Assembly (NCBI GenBank): GCA_024509875.1
Contig: JAMPIV010005016.1
Coordinates: 1 to 64,000, forward strand
From: Oreohelix idahoensis
Taxonomy: Eukaryota; Mollusca; Gastropoda; Stylommatophora; Oreohelicidae
Length of the DNA stretch: 64,000 nt
Direction of reading: 5' to 3'
In this document: piece by piece, positions 12,387-22,922 of the stretch
How positions within the stretch are numbered: the stretch's first letter is position 1
Layout: each line of letters starts with the position of its first letter
Notes under the pieces: model-generated
The model's database searches: none
Seen by the model: the letters and a program-made list of their open reading frames with translations, nothing else
What the model was told of the DNA's origin: nothing
Translations under genes and position numbers: made by a program

Positions 12387-12639
12387 GTGCGTCTCCTTAG
12401 CCTTGCTAGTCTCACGCAATTTTTTTCAGTCATATTTTTTTTCCTTTTGATCCGCCGTTCTCATCCCTCCAAATGGTAACCGTTTTGATTTCCCGTCTAA
12501 CAAGTCAATTTTTATGGAGGGTGATGACCCGCGGTCAGGGCGATCATGTACTATCAGCAGCTTACGCGTTATGTTTTTATCCCTACATTTTATCCTTTGG
12601 AGATATTTTTACGTTGTATCACTTGTTAATTTTATGACA
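10344..12639 (-). repeat. 5' LTR of the Gmr1-like element (2,296 bp)
   Basis: It is the partner of 3323-5637 and carries the promoter end for the minus-strand transcript. The C run here is 30 bases (12355-12384) against 38 in the other LTR, and several T runs are shorter. The LTR is unusually long for a gypsy-type element. The exact duplicate atcct at 12640-12644 closes the element. I could not place a TATA box or polyadenylation site with confidence. Confidence 0.95.
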
Positions 12640-12644
12640 ATCCT

Positions 12645-13134
12645 TTAAACACAAGCTTCAAAAAGCAGAAGAGGCTACTCTTACTAAAGTTTCATCGTAT
12701 GCATTGCCAGTTGGTGATAACCGGACCGTCATCACGTGAATACTTACTGGAACAAGTTCAACTGAAATTGGGTTTCCAGCATAAAAAGGAGTCAGCTGCC
12801 GTGATGCAGATAAGTTGCTTACTGCAACTGTCAAGCTTATCCAGCTCAAATACATAAACATATTTTCCAGTTCAGGAGGACTAAAATAATATAGTGTTTT
12901 ACAACTTTAAATCATAATAATAAACAATTCTACCAGTGAATACTCCAGTCAGAGAAGTTGTCTACAAGATGATAGACATTGTGAACCAAGAAACAAAAAC
13001 ATTTATTTAACTATTATTATTTATTTCATACTGTAAAATATTTGAGTTCAACATGTTCAAACAGAAAAAAATATCTGTTAATTAAATTGTAAATAATCAC
13101 CAGAAGACTTTTCTTAAGTTCTTTAAGTTGAATT
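12645..13134. other. No gene recognised
   Basis: Anonymous sequence. A 67-codon open frame on the minus strand (12658-12861) contains no motif I can name. Confidence 0.4.
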
Positions 13135-13475
13135 TTAGTTCTTGTTGGTGAATATAAATATAAATATACTATATATAAATTACCCCTAGTAGAGTCATAA
13201 ACATATTAACTACCATAACCACAGAGGCGGATCAGGAGAGGTAGCAGTTAGGGACTCAGAGTACTACATCAACATCTTTTCTGGGAACTTACATAGCTTG
13301 ACTCTACCTTTGTGTCTATACACCCTTACTCTCTTCAGAGAAGGGGTATTACTGATAAGACCAGACTCTTATCTGGCACTATCCTGGTATCATCTGATAC
13401 ACCTTTATGTCCAGGATACCTTATTCTTAATAACATCTCAAACCTCTCGCGACAAACAGAAGCAAAACCAGAAGC
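13135..13475 (+). repeat. Dispersed repeat family B, copy 1
   Basis: The segment from ttcttgttggtgaat through gtccaggatacctta to cctctcgcgaca is matched, inverted and diverged, at 28465-28760. In the second copy it lies directly upstream (in element sense) of a non-LTR RNase H region. It is therefore probably part of the 3' half of a jockey/I-like non-LTR retrotransposon. No continuous frame survives here. Confidence 0.6.
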
Positions 13476-13487
13476 TCCAAAGCCAAG

Positions 13488-13694
13488 GCTCACAAAGTGT
13501 ACATAGAAGCAAACAAAGAAGTATGAAGAAACATCAAAAGAGACAAGAGGAAGTATATTGAAGAGTTGGCAAGGGAAGCAGAGGAAGCTGCAGCAAAAGG
13601 AAACATGAGGGACCTGTGCTACAACACAAAGAAGCTAACAGGGAAATATAAGCAAGCAAATTGCCTCATAAAAGATAAGAATGGAAAATTGCTT
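13488..13694 (+). pseudogene. Fragment of RTE-like non-LTR polyprotein (EN-RT linker)
   Basis: The plus strand reads AHKVYIEANKEV, one stop, then RNIKRDKRKYIEELAREAEE, then MRDLCYNTKKLTGKY and KDKNGKLL. This is the familiar linker between the endonuclease and reverse transcriptase of RTE-type retrotransposons. The same region appears in the 42-45 kb element as ANKRNFLDDLARQAEEAAL. One in-frame stop, and the absence of the endonuclease and RT on either side, make it a dead scrap. It abuts family B copy 1, so two unrelated element fragments are joined here. Confidence 0.75.
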
Positions 13695-14509
13695 AGTGTT
13701 ACGTGTCTTTTATACATTGTGAATGTTAATATGTAGTAACAGGATGGTTCTTGTGGCCAAGATGACGTATAGGATAGTAGACTCTCAGACACCGCAACCA
13801 GCCCACACCACTCAGAATGATTTGAGTCACAATGGCCGAAATGGACGATATATAATTTATTTAGAATGGCACTGTCACAGAGGTTTTATGATCATTGAAT
13901 TGCCTATATCCTCTTCTTTTCTTTCACCCGTATCCTCTATTTTATTATCACTCTTTACCTTTTTCCCTGTATTTTTCGCATCCATTCGTTTGCGAAAAAT
14001 ATTTTTTTCCCATTCTCACTTTCGCCAGTTTCGTTTCTCATTTAGAAACGCATTTCATTGCTGATTAAACGAGTAAATTTTTACGTAACGTGTCAGTCCT
14101 TTGCACCAGACGATTTGGCGTGAGAATGCATTCGGTCAATCGCTGCAGATTGACGAAATAACTGTGAATAATTTGGCTATCTCAGACATAGGGCCGACAT
14201 AGCGTTTGCATTCTCACCTGTCAAAACGTAGCTTCTTGGTGAGCGCTGAGGTGAGGCGTGAATCCCGACGTCTCCCCGGGCGCAGTATCAGACATTTGTC
14301 TGGTATTTTGCATCTGACCCGTAGTTTCCTCGGTAGATTCTCAGTGTCAGGGTGGAGAAGGCGCCATCACGCATTCGCTCAGAATGGTCATTTTGGCGTG
14401 AGGTGCGAAGACAGGAGGTGTTAAGAGAAGGGGAGGCTATTGCGTAGTTTATGGAAATAGTGGACATCTTTGTCTGGTGTTTCATATATACTGAAGGGAG
14501 TTAGATTTC

Positions 14510-14960
14510 ATTTTCACTCAGTAACTTCGCAATCAAGACTAGAACAAGCCTTCGTTCGATTTCTAGAATCTCTGTTAATAGAGATGTCATTTAGTATGAT
14601 CGTAGTGGTTTAAGTTCTTAGTAGTTCTGTGTTGAGGTAAATCTTATATTATTTATATAGTATTTTGTGAGTGTTAAAGTGTTAAATCGCTTATTTCATT
14701 TTGCTAGTTAGATTTGTGCAGAGAGTTAAATTATTAAGTCTGTTATATTCTCTAGTCGACGAGTTACAGTGCAAAGTGGAATAAATTATAATTTCTAGCT
14801 TAAAATCATGTAGCCATAATGGATTTAATTTAACTGCTAATATGCAGTCGATATATTTTAAAACTAACTTATTAAATGACTGCTACATCTTGAGTATTGA
14901 CAGAATGCGTAGGTATTCCTAATTCAGGATGTTTGATTTTTAAATATAACTTATTCCACG
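14510..14960 (+). repeat. Dispersed repeat family C, copy 1
   Basis: Landmarks are agactagaac, tctctgttaatagag, tcatttagt, tgctagtta..., gagtattgac, cctaattca and ttccacggga. They recur in the same order on the minus strand of about 30,150-30,720. The pair is inverted and well diverged. It contains no coding sequence I can recognise. An old LTR or another long non-coding element end are the likeliest sources. Confidence 0.6.
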
Positions 14961-15924
14961 GGAAGTGTTAAACTATAAGACAAGCTACGCTTGCAGTTTA
15001 AATTATCAGTTATAGTATGTATAATTATTTGATATGTGTTCTTTCCATTTATATATAGTGAAACTGTGGTACCCAAACTCTGCCAGCGTTTGAGTAAAGA
15101 GATAAATCTGTGAAGAAAACAACAAACATTCTTACCTTAAAGATTTGATGTATAACTTTTGCAAGAACTTTAAGATTTTAAAGAAGTAACCGGTCATCGA
15201 GCCTGATTTGATTCTTCCTGAGAACACTCTAGTCATTTTCCAGCCGTTGTGGCAAGTAACATATTTCAATCAGTAACTTTCCCGACACTGTTGACAAGTG
15301 GTGGTGTGACCAACTAAATTCCTATACTGAGAGAAGGTGCCGACCTGACATTCCTCATTCGTTTGAAATCTAAAATGTTGACTTTGTGCTCGCTATAAAC
15401 GCTCGTGCCTTGACAACTTTATGTGACTTAAACAGACATCCAAAACAATAGTATTCCCAAGAGAACGGTCCCGGAAGTAGTGAATTCAACCCGTCTTTTT
15501 GGACCTGGGATTTTCTTGGCCAAGATTACCATTGAAGATTCTGTATGGGCAAGTCCTAAAAATATTGTTTTTTTTTGTTGTTCCCGAAGTGGCTACTAAA
15601 GCTGTGAGTATGAGAAAAATGCACGTGATCGCAGTTGAATGAATAGAGTGAATGCAGGACTGAGCGATCCCTTTATAGTGGTATTTTGACACCCACTCAT
15701 TTTTTTGCTGTCATAACATTTCTTTATGCAAGGTTTTGCTAACTATATATGCATTCCCTTAAACTAGATCAGAGTATCCAGTCTGTTCATACCTTAAAGG
15801 GGAAGAATTTTAGACTAAATCATATGTATCTGTGACTCTTTGGGCTATCACTTTCTTCTAACGGGACTGTGAGCTATACATTCGAGGGAAGGATCTAAGA
15901 AGATTATCTAATATTGGCTTCAAA

Positions 15925-16055
15925 GATATCTACCTTCGCACAAGATTACTCTTGGCAGAGATGTAGATAGAAGGGTGATGACACTTCTATTACAAAGGGA
16001 GTCTTCACAAGATATTCAGAATAAGCGAGAACAATACTGCTTTGGCTGAGTATGT
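15925..16055 (-). repeat. Dispersed repeat family A, copy 2 (inverted)
   Basis: The blocks cacaagattactcttggcag, agatgtagatagaagg, tcacaagatattca and gagaacaatactgc match the minus strand of 20.6-20.8 kb. Part of them also matches the minus strand of 170-220. Confidence 0.6.
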
Positions 16056-16398
16056 TAACTCTGTAATTCTGCCGACGCTATGGTGAAGGATTTAAGCACT
16101 TCTTAAGTTCAGCTCGTTTAAGGCCACACCCATGAGTTACTCAGAGGAATTCTATTATTTTAGTATAGCTCTGTTTAGAGTGTGTGTAGTAATTTGACTG
16201 AGACAAACATGCAGTAACTTTAAAGTGATTAAATCGAAGTTAGATTTGTAACATTACAAATAACCAAATTAAAAATCACTTTAGGTTTTAACAGTTTTAA
16301 AATAATTTGAATACTTATGGATCAAGAAAAGTTATCCTCACAGTCTTTAGGGAATGGGAGATATTACAAGAAGTTCAAGTGGCAGCATACATTTGAAC

Positions 16399-16751
16399 TT
16401 AGCTGCCATTGACGGTTCTGCTCCTTCTTATGGGTTGGTTCTTTTCCCTCTGCTCACGCTCGTCTCTAGTCAAGGTTTTCGGGGGTAGCTCGTTTCCCAG
16501 AAACGTTAAGGAGAGTCTACCACGTGGGTCCTTCGTGTCAAAGCTTAGGACACGGTTCCCTTCTTGTTCCAGAGATAGTACTTTCTGGCCAATCCTGACT
16601 ACAGACTTGTTGCTCAGATGAATAAAAGAGACTAGTCGGTCTCTTACAAGCGTCTGAGGTGTCTTTAATTTGACAATAGATTCCCTCTCTGACTCCGTGT
16701 GTTTCTTCAGTTTCCTAGTGCCGGTGTTCCTTATGAAAATGTAGAGATTTC
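16399..16751 (-). CDS. Orphan open frame, possible 3' terminal exon
   Basis: On the minus strand a 117-codon frame runs open from a plausible splice acceptor (ttacaaatcacag, ending just before 16751) to a TAA stop at 16399-16401. There is no Met near the start, which fits an internal or last exon. The predicted peptide is hydrophilic and lysine/arginine-rich at the end (LTRDEREQREKNQPIRRSR). In this AT-rich background such an open run is unlikely but not impossible by chance. I do not recognise the protein and find no adjoining exon. It may be a host exon or a worn piece of a mobile element. Confidence 0.3.
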
Positions 16752-16775
16752 CTGTGATTTGTAAGTCTTATTTGG

Positions 16776-19700
16776 TTCTCCAATGAAAGGTCCGGTTAAA
16801 AAAAGAAATTATGAATCTAATCTTCACACTGGCGAGGTCTGATGTTGTCTTGGCGAGCGTGAAATTCACAGCGAAATAAAACTGCGAAAATGGTCAGACT
16901 ATTTTCCTATCTTCCCACGCAAATTTGTTATGAATCTAATCAGAAAGATCCAATCATTTCAATTCATGCGGATGGGGTGGGATGATTTCAAAAATATTCC
17001 AACATCGGATAATTTTGAACGTAAGGCAGAGGTCAACTCTCCCAAATATGGTAATATGATGTCCGAAGCCCTTGTGTACAAACTTACATTCAGATCGGGG
17101 AACTCACATGACAACATGTGTAAGCTGTAATGCTTATTACTTTATTAGAAAGTAATGTTGTCACAACAAGTCGGCCCGGAAGCGATTATGTCACACTTGT
17201 CTGCCCACATGTGTCACACAGACAGGAATCTCGTTATCTGTCGTATGAGTACGCAAAAACTCCGTGTCTGCCCATCTGGGTTACCAAACGAGTCGTCTTA
17301 TCAGCGGTTCAATCTAAACACGCCGGCGACTATCTTATCTCAGTTGCTCACCGCAAGCTAGGATGACCGGGTAACAAACAGGTGACATCACAGAAGGAAT
17401 GTCAACAAATGTTTGCAATAACAAAATATTTGCCACACAAGCAGAAAAGAAAGAAAGAGAAGTGCGATAATTGACAGCACATAATAAAAATCAGTACCAC
17501 AAATGTACCGATACTGCCGGAGAGAAACAAATATCGACAGGGGCCTCCCCGTTTTAACACAGTCATATGGAGTGCATGTAAATATTAAGCGTGTCGCAGC
17601 CAGTGCGATAATCTTAAACTGGTCTAGCGAATTTGTTTACACGCATGTGCGTTAGACAGAACTGACAGATACGTTATGAGGTCAGTTCCACGCCAGGTAA
17701 ATGAGGCTGGAATGTTTACATACCAAACCCGCCCCATGCTAGCCGTGGATAACCTGATTACGCAAATTAGCGAGTTATTGTGTAGGCCGGCCAAGCACCT
17801 ACGGGCTTGTTCGTCTATTTAGCGGTCAGTGAGAAGGGAAGAGAGATAAAGTGCGGGATAGTGTGGGAAGGGTTGTAAATAAGTTTATCTGTACCTGTTT
17901 ATGCAATTGCTTTGTTTCGATGTTTAACATTTAGGTTGGCTAGATAATCAGAAATTTTTGGATATGATGTCATTTCAGCAAGAACCGGTAAACTCTGACT
18001 TAGTTAAGGAACCTCTGAGCCATCAGCCTGAATCGCCTTCCTGGAAAGGCCGGATAAAGCTGCTACTCTTTTACATTGGGGTGTCCCCACCAATTACAGA
18101 TGTTATTTTCCCGACACCCTACTACGGGTTTATTCGGGTGATTTCCCTTGCTGGCAATAATTTTTAATGCCACCCCGCAAAGTAAGTGGAGTGCCCATGC
18201 TCCACTGGCGTCAACTTCATAGAGTTACGTCGTCCATATTATCACGCGTCTTCACAAGAGTGGCGGGCCTTAGCAAAAGTGGATTGATTACCTCCAACGC
18301 ATAATTAAATCTGTAGTGCATTCATCGTTATCCCCTTTAGATCCTGGATTTACAGTGCACCTGTACATTTAGAGGACTTAGCATTGGTCCTGATAATTCT
18401 GTTCGAGAGGGATTTACAGTGGGGTTGTTTTTTTTAGTTTCCACGAATTTGTCAGCAAAAACTAGGAGAAGATAGGGTCAACATTTCTCTGTCTGCTATC
18501 CGCCAGCAAGCTGTAATCCCAGCGAGGTATAAACGCACGTGTGCCAACGAAGAAGGACTTTTGGGGATTGCGCTCAGACAAATTGTTTGGGAGGGTCAGA
18601 TCTTGTAATAACTGTGGGACAGGAACATTAAGTTGAATGTATTAGCTGTGTTGCTGACAAGAAGAAGTCAGCGGATTATATTGGTTATGTAGAGACTTTT
18701 TTAAATTTCAGGGTTCTTTGCAGAAAGATTAGCAGAAACAGCTACCCAATAATAGCGGGAGTTTGAATCTGAGTTGATTATGCTCATTACTATTATTATT
18801 ATTACTAGCATTGTGGTCATTTGATTTTGTGAAATGCATTCTGTGTGTGTTGATGGTTTGTGATGTGATATTTTCTTGCTTTGTCATAGTTTTTGTTAAT
18901 AAATTAGACAATCCATCGGCAGTTCAGACTACTTTATTATCTGTACTTGTGCTTGTTTGTGGAGTCACTATATGTACTAAACCTTATTCTAAGAAGAGAG
19001 AGGCGGAGTTGAAAGTAGCTAAGAAACATAGTCATTGAATGGCAGGAGGGGGAAAGTGATTATCTATTATTCTATTTCTGATAGCTATAATTCACTCCAT
19101 CCACATTCAGCACTATTACTCATCTATCTTCTCCGTCTCTACTCAGACGTTTGTCTTGTCTCAGACCTCACTCATGCTCTTTTTTGACTTGTCTCAGACG
19201 GACTCTGAAAACCACTCATGAAGGTCAGTTACATTTGTTGTGCATACTGATTACGTTCCATTTCCGTGGTCGGCCTTTGTCTTTCTCTGATATCAAACAG
19301 ATATTTGGTATTTTCTTATCAATTTTACTCTCTTCGGTGATAATTGATAATGCTTGCTTTGCGCTTCTCGGCGTTGCTAAGATTAAGACTCAGGTCAAAC
19401 CAAGATGGGCACGGTTACTTTTTGTATAGTGATCGCGTGTCATGTTTACTTAGGAGTGCCCCGCGATAAATCATCGACCTGTCGGCATGCACTCGGCGGA
19501 AACGAATGACATAATAATTTCCTATACACCTTGTTACAAAGACATTACTTTAGATGAAAGTAAAATGTTGTATTTGAGAAAACATTGCCGACAGAGGATC
19601 AGATGTTTTCCTTCTATATTTGGGAGACATGACCTTTGCAGTAATGCACTTAAATTTCCGAGTGGAAATATTTTTAATTACCCAGGTTTTGAAACTATTG

Positions 19701-20389
19701 GCCGGCATTCGAGATGTAGGAATAACCACATTTCTGATTGGGGCCTGGTCTAATAGTAAACAACACGTGCCAGGAACGAAAGGGGCAATATAATCTGACA
19801 CTTTAGTCGGTTGAAAACACCGTGAAAATCTACCTCGCGCCAAGAAGACAACCAGACCTTGCCAGAGCTAAGACTAAAATCAGCTTTCACTTATCGGACC
19901 GGACCCTTGCTTGAGCGCCTTAGAGCCCAGGAAAACTCTACTATTTTAACACGGAAAACCGGGATCTGAGGGAACTGAAACACAAGTCAAAGTGGGAACT
20001 TATTGCTAAAGTAACAACACCCCAGATCAAGTGTAAGAAGCCTCTACAAGTGCCTTCATTTCTCTGAGCCAGCATTATGTGAGCCTAAAGATTTGCGTAC
20101 GTTGTACATTTTGAATTCTATATTTTTTTTCATTATTACCATGTGAACTAATACGTGTGTATTGACATATGAATATTAATATGTGAAAATTGGTAGAGGA
20201 TGTACAAGGCATTCGAGGCTGGCAACCTCAGCATACAGAATGATGATTTCATGAACCACCACTGCCAGGGCTGGTGATTGCTTTATTGCGAGTTTCTTAT
20301 AAAGAACCAAAAGAAGAGGTAGTCCCACGTTCCATATGGAGTAGAGAGGGAATGATGAAAGAAATGATGTACATACCTGTTATATTATT
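16776..20389. other. Mostly unassigned DNA; three small hydrophobic open frames
   Basis: No gene is recognised. Three plus-strand frames encode hydrophobic segments: 17958-18167 (KLLLFYIGVSPP), 18811-19038 (two membrane-like stretches, CILCVLMVCDVIFSCF and TLLSVLVLVCGV, then a Lys-rich tail) and 19151-19429 (IFGIFLSILLSSVII). They could be exons of a membrane protein or chance in AT-rich DNA. I found no convincing splice borders linking them. Confidence 0.25.
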
Positions 20390-20505
20390 AACCTTTTCAA
20401 CCATTGTAAATGTAAAACATATTCACTCTAAATGTAATGGAAGTTTCAACCTTTTCAACCAGTGTAAATGTAAAACATATTCACTCTAACTGTAATGAAA
20501 GATTA
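20390..20505. repeat. 58-bp tandem duplication
   Basis: Two adjacent copies start aaccttttcaacca at 20390 and 20448. They share tgtaaatgtaaaacatattc and differ at only a few bases. Confidence 0.85.
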
Positions 20506-20599
20506 ATGTACTACATCCGTTTGTCTCAGACTATTTCTTAAATACACGTAAGCAGAACTATATTATAATAATAGCGAATTCACTGAATTAACTCAGCTG

Positions 20600-20880
20600 G
20601 GGGCTTGTACGAGCAAAAATTATATTACATAATCCTGCACGAAAGTTGACGGTAGATACTAGAGTTAACGTGCACAGCCAATGCAGCATTGTTCTCGCCT
20701 TTGAATATCTTGTGAAAATACCTGGAGGTAGATGCATCATTATCCTTCTATCTACAACTCTACCAAGAGCAATCGTGTGCACAGGTAGACACCTTTGAAA
20801 ACCCACATCAGTCACTTTTGAGTTTTAGCCACTGTTGGACCACAACTGCAGAGCTAAGAGAAGGCAACTCGTAACATTTG
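20600..20880. repeat. Dispersed repeat family A, copy 3
   Basis: It matches copy 1 (same orientation) from ccttctatctacaactct to ttgttggaccac-like sequence. It matches copy 2 (inverted) through gagaacaatgctgc and tcttgtgaaaatacc. It ends about 80 bp before the hAT element. Confidence 0.6.
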
Positions 20881-21363
20881 CTAAAATTTACACTCGGGAA
20901 CAACTTGATCTAGATTCCGTTCGCCTGGCCCGTGTTACCTCCCATAGAGTTTCCTGTAAATCAGCGGTTTTCAACCTTTTTGAGTCCATGGCTCCCCTGA
21001 CCAACTACATTCTTTCTGCGGCTCCCCTGTGGGATAACTGGTAAAAACTCTAGCGATGTTTCGTCATTTAGCCTAACTTTTTTTGAGCAGGAGAGCTTTG
21101 GAAAGGCTTTTAAACAATGTATTTTTAAAATGTAATTTAAAAAAAAATGCAATTGGACAATCTGTGAAAACATTAGACGTACAAGAAAAAATATACACAA
21201 AATGCACTTTGAAAACCCTTTCTATAAAAAAGAAAACAGCACAGATAAAGTAGTTTCTAACATTTTTTTTTTTGGGTCTGAAAATCATTCACTGATATAC
21301 TGCACTCATGATTCAATCTCCAAAATAAAAAACTTGTACTGTAAAACTAAGAAAAAAATGTGA

Positions 21364-21385
21364 TGAACGAACGAACGAACGAACG
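21364..21385. repeat. (GAAC)n microsatellite
   Basis: About five copies of a gaac tetranucleotide lie in the 3' part of the hAT element. Confidence 0.85.
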
Positions 21386-22651
21386 TAATTTTCAAAGGGT
21401 TAAGAATTGGGCACGCAGGCCCGTCTGACATTCTGCCCTTCCTCTCTCTCTCATCATGTATATACTATATCCTTTCATCCTCACATTTACTTTAAGCATT
21501 ATTTAATGCATTTATCATTATAAAAGCAATATAACATCTTACATTTGCAATAATCATTATAATTAAAGTATGTTTTTAAAATAAATTAAAGAAAAAAAAG
21601 TACCAGTCACCTCAGTGTGAAACTTGAGCTTGCTTGTTGTTACACAGCTTGTCAAATCTTGGCACCAATTAAAATACAGCTACCCTCATTTCCTTCTCCA
21701 CATCAAGTCTTGATCTGAACTTGGTTTTTATGACAGCCACTGCTGAAAACCCAGCCTCGCAGAGATAGGAGGTTGCAAAAGGAATTAATATCTTCAGTGC
21801 TCTCTTGCTCAAGCTTGGGAACTACCGTTTTACTGAATATCAAAATTTTGGCAATGCCATGGATGGAAGCTTCGCTTGTTTGTAGTGAAGAGTCTGATGA
21901 AAGTTCTATCAGTTCTTCCTCTTCTGCAGTACTGAAGTCCGAAGGAGCATCACTACTGAAGGGGTTTTGAACCCACTGAAACCTGTCACAGTTTTCAGGA
22001 AAGTATTTTTCAAAATAAACACTGAGTTGAGATAAGTGTCCTTGAATTATAGAAACAATATCTGCACTAAAATCTATTTCATTGTCTGTAGTGAACTGCT
22101 GCAAACCTGGGAAGTAGTCCATTTCTCCTCCTTCATTGATTTGTCTCTTCCAAAGAAGAAGCTTCTTTTTGAAGGCCGAAACTTTGTCAATGTTGAACCA
22201 AATGAGTTTCACTTCCTTGCAGAGACTTATTCAACGGATGTGGGCGTATAGGTCACTGTAACAGCCCGACATTGAACGAGCACCATCGGTACACACACCA
22301 ACACAATGAGCCCAGTCTATTTTATTTTCCGTCATGATGTCCACAATTTCAAATAAATCTTTACCTGTCGTACCTGCATTTATGTCCTTACAACAGAGAT
22401 CTTCCACCATTTCGTTTTTTTTTTTTTCATCAAAAAACCGCACATAACAGATTAAATGGGCATCTCTATTGCTATAAGTGGCCTCATCAAGCTGCAAAGC
22501 AAAGTCCTCCCCCCTCATTTTTTTCTATAATCTGTTCATTAAGATCCTCTCCTATATCTTGAATTCGACGGCTGATTGTACTGTCCGACAAAGGAATAGC
22601 CAAAACCTGTTTTCCCACGGATTCTCCAACCATAATGGACACCATATCAAT

Positions 22652-22920
22652 ATTTATTACACATAATTGAGGGAAACCCGAGGCCTGTAAACAGTAAATT
22701 AATATGAAACAAATATAAAGGTATGTTATCAGGCACTCGCAGGAAATAAAGAAGTAGAACACCAGACAACAGAAAAACAACAGACATGAGTGGCTTACCC
22801 AGGATTTAAAATCCTGGGTAAGCCACTCATGTCTGTTGTTTTTCTGTTGTCTGGTGTTCTACTTCTTTATTTCCTGCGAGTGCCTGATAACATACCTTTA
22901 TATTTGTTTCATATTAATTT
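22652..22920. mobile_element. 269-bp fold-back insertion inside the hAT transposase
   Basis: The 11-bp sequence accatatcaat occurs on both sides (22641-22651 and 22921-22931), and deleting one copy plus the insert restores a continuous transposase frame. This is therefore an insertion with an 11-bp target duplication. Almost all of it is an inverted repeat: 22694-22807 is the exact reverse complement of 22809-22922, 114 bp per arm around a single base. The remaining 42 bp (22652-22693) lies on one side only. It carries no frame. Read with the transposase it also has a GT donor at one end (ATG|GTAAAT) and a TTTACAG acceptor at the other, so it could act as an intron. A chimeric assembly join is the main alternative. 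Confidence 0.75.
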
Positions 22921-22922
22921 AC
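22694..22922. repeat. Perfect 114-bp palindrome (1-base spacer)
   Basis: The centre is cccaggatttaaaatcctggg with the axis at 22808. I compared both arms base by base and found no mismatch from the centre out to gtaaattaat. The last two bases of the right arm coincide with the first two of the target duplication. Confidence 0.93.

Larger units (their letters stand above)
3323..12639 (-). mobile_element. Complete Gmr1-like Ty3/gypsy LTR retrotransposon
   Basis: Two near-identical direct repeats of about 2.3 kb (3323-5637 and 10344-12639) begin TG and end CA. They are flanked by a perfect 5-bp duplication and enclose a 4.7-kb interior coding on the minus strand. The coding order is Gag coiled-coil and capsid, CCHC zinc knuckle, aspartic protease, integrase, reverse transcriptase, RNase H, then stop. 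Integrase upstream of RT is the Ty1/copia order, but the RT and RNase H are Ty3/gypsy in sequence. That combination defines the Gmr1-like group (established knowledge). By eye the two LTRs differ at about three substitutions plus homopolymer-length changes, so insertion was recent. No envelope gene is present. Confidence 0.93.
13695..16398. other. Anonymous interval with old repeats
   Basis: I see no gene. Two old repeat copies lie inside it and are listed separately (14510-14960 and 15925-16055). Several short open frames (for example 13723-14064 and 14206-14424) have no motif and are treated as chance. Confidence 0.4.

Noticed and set aside
14100..15400. A solo LTR with a primer-binding site (tggtggtgtgacc near 15300)
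   Set aside because: I could not find matching TG/CA borders, a duplicate flank or a partner LTR. Only the old repeat similarity is reported.
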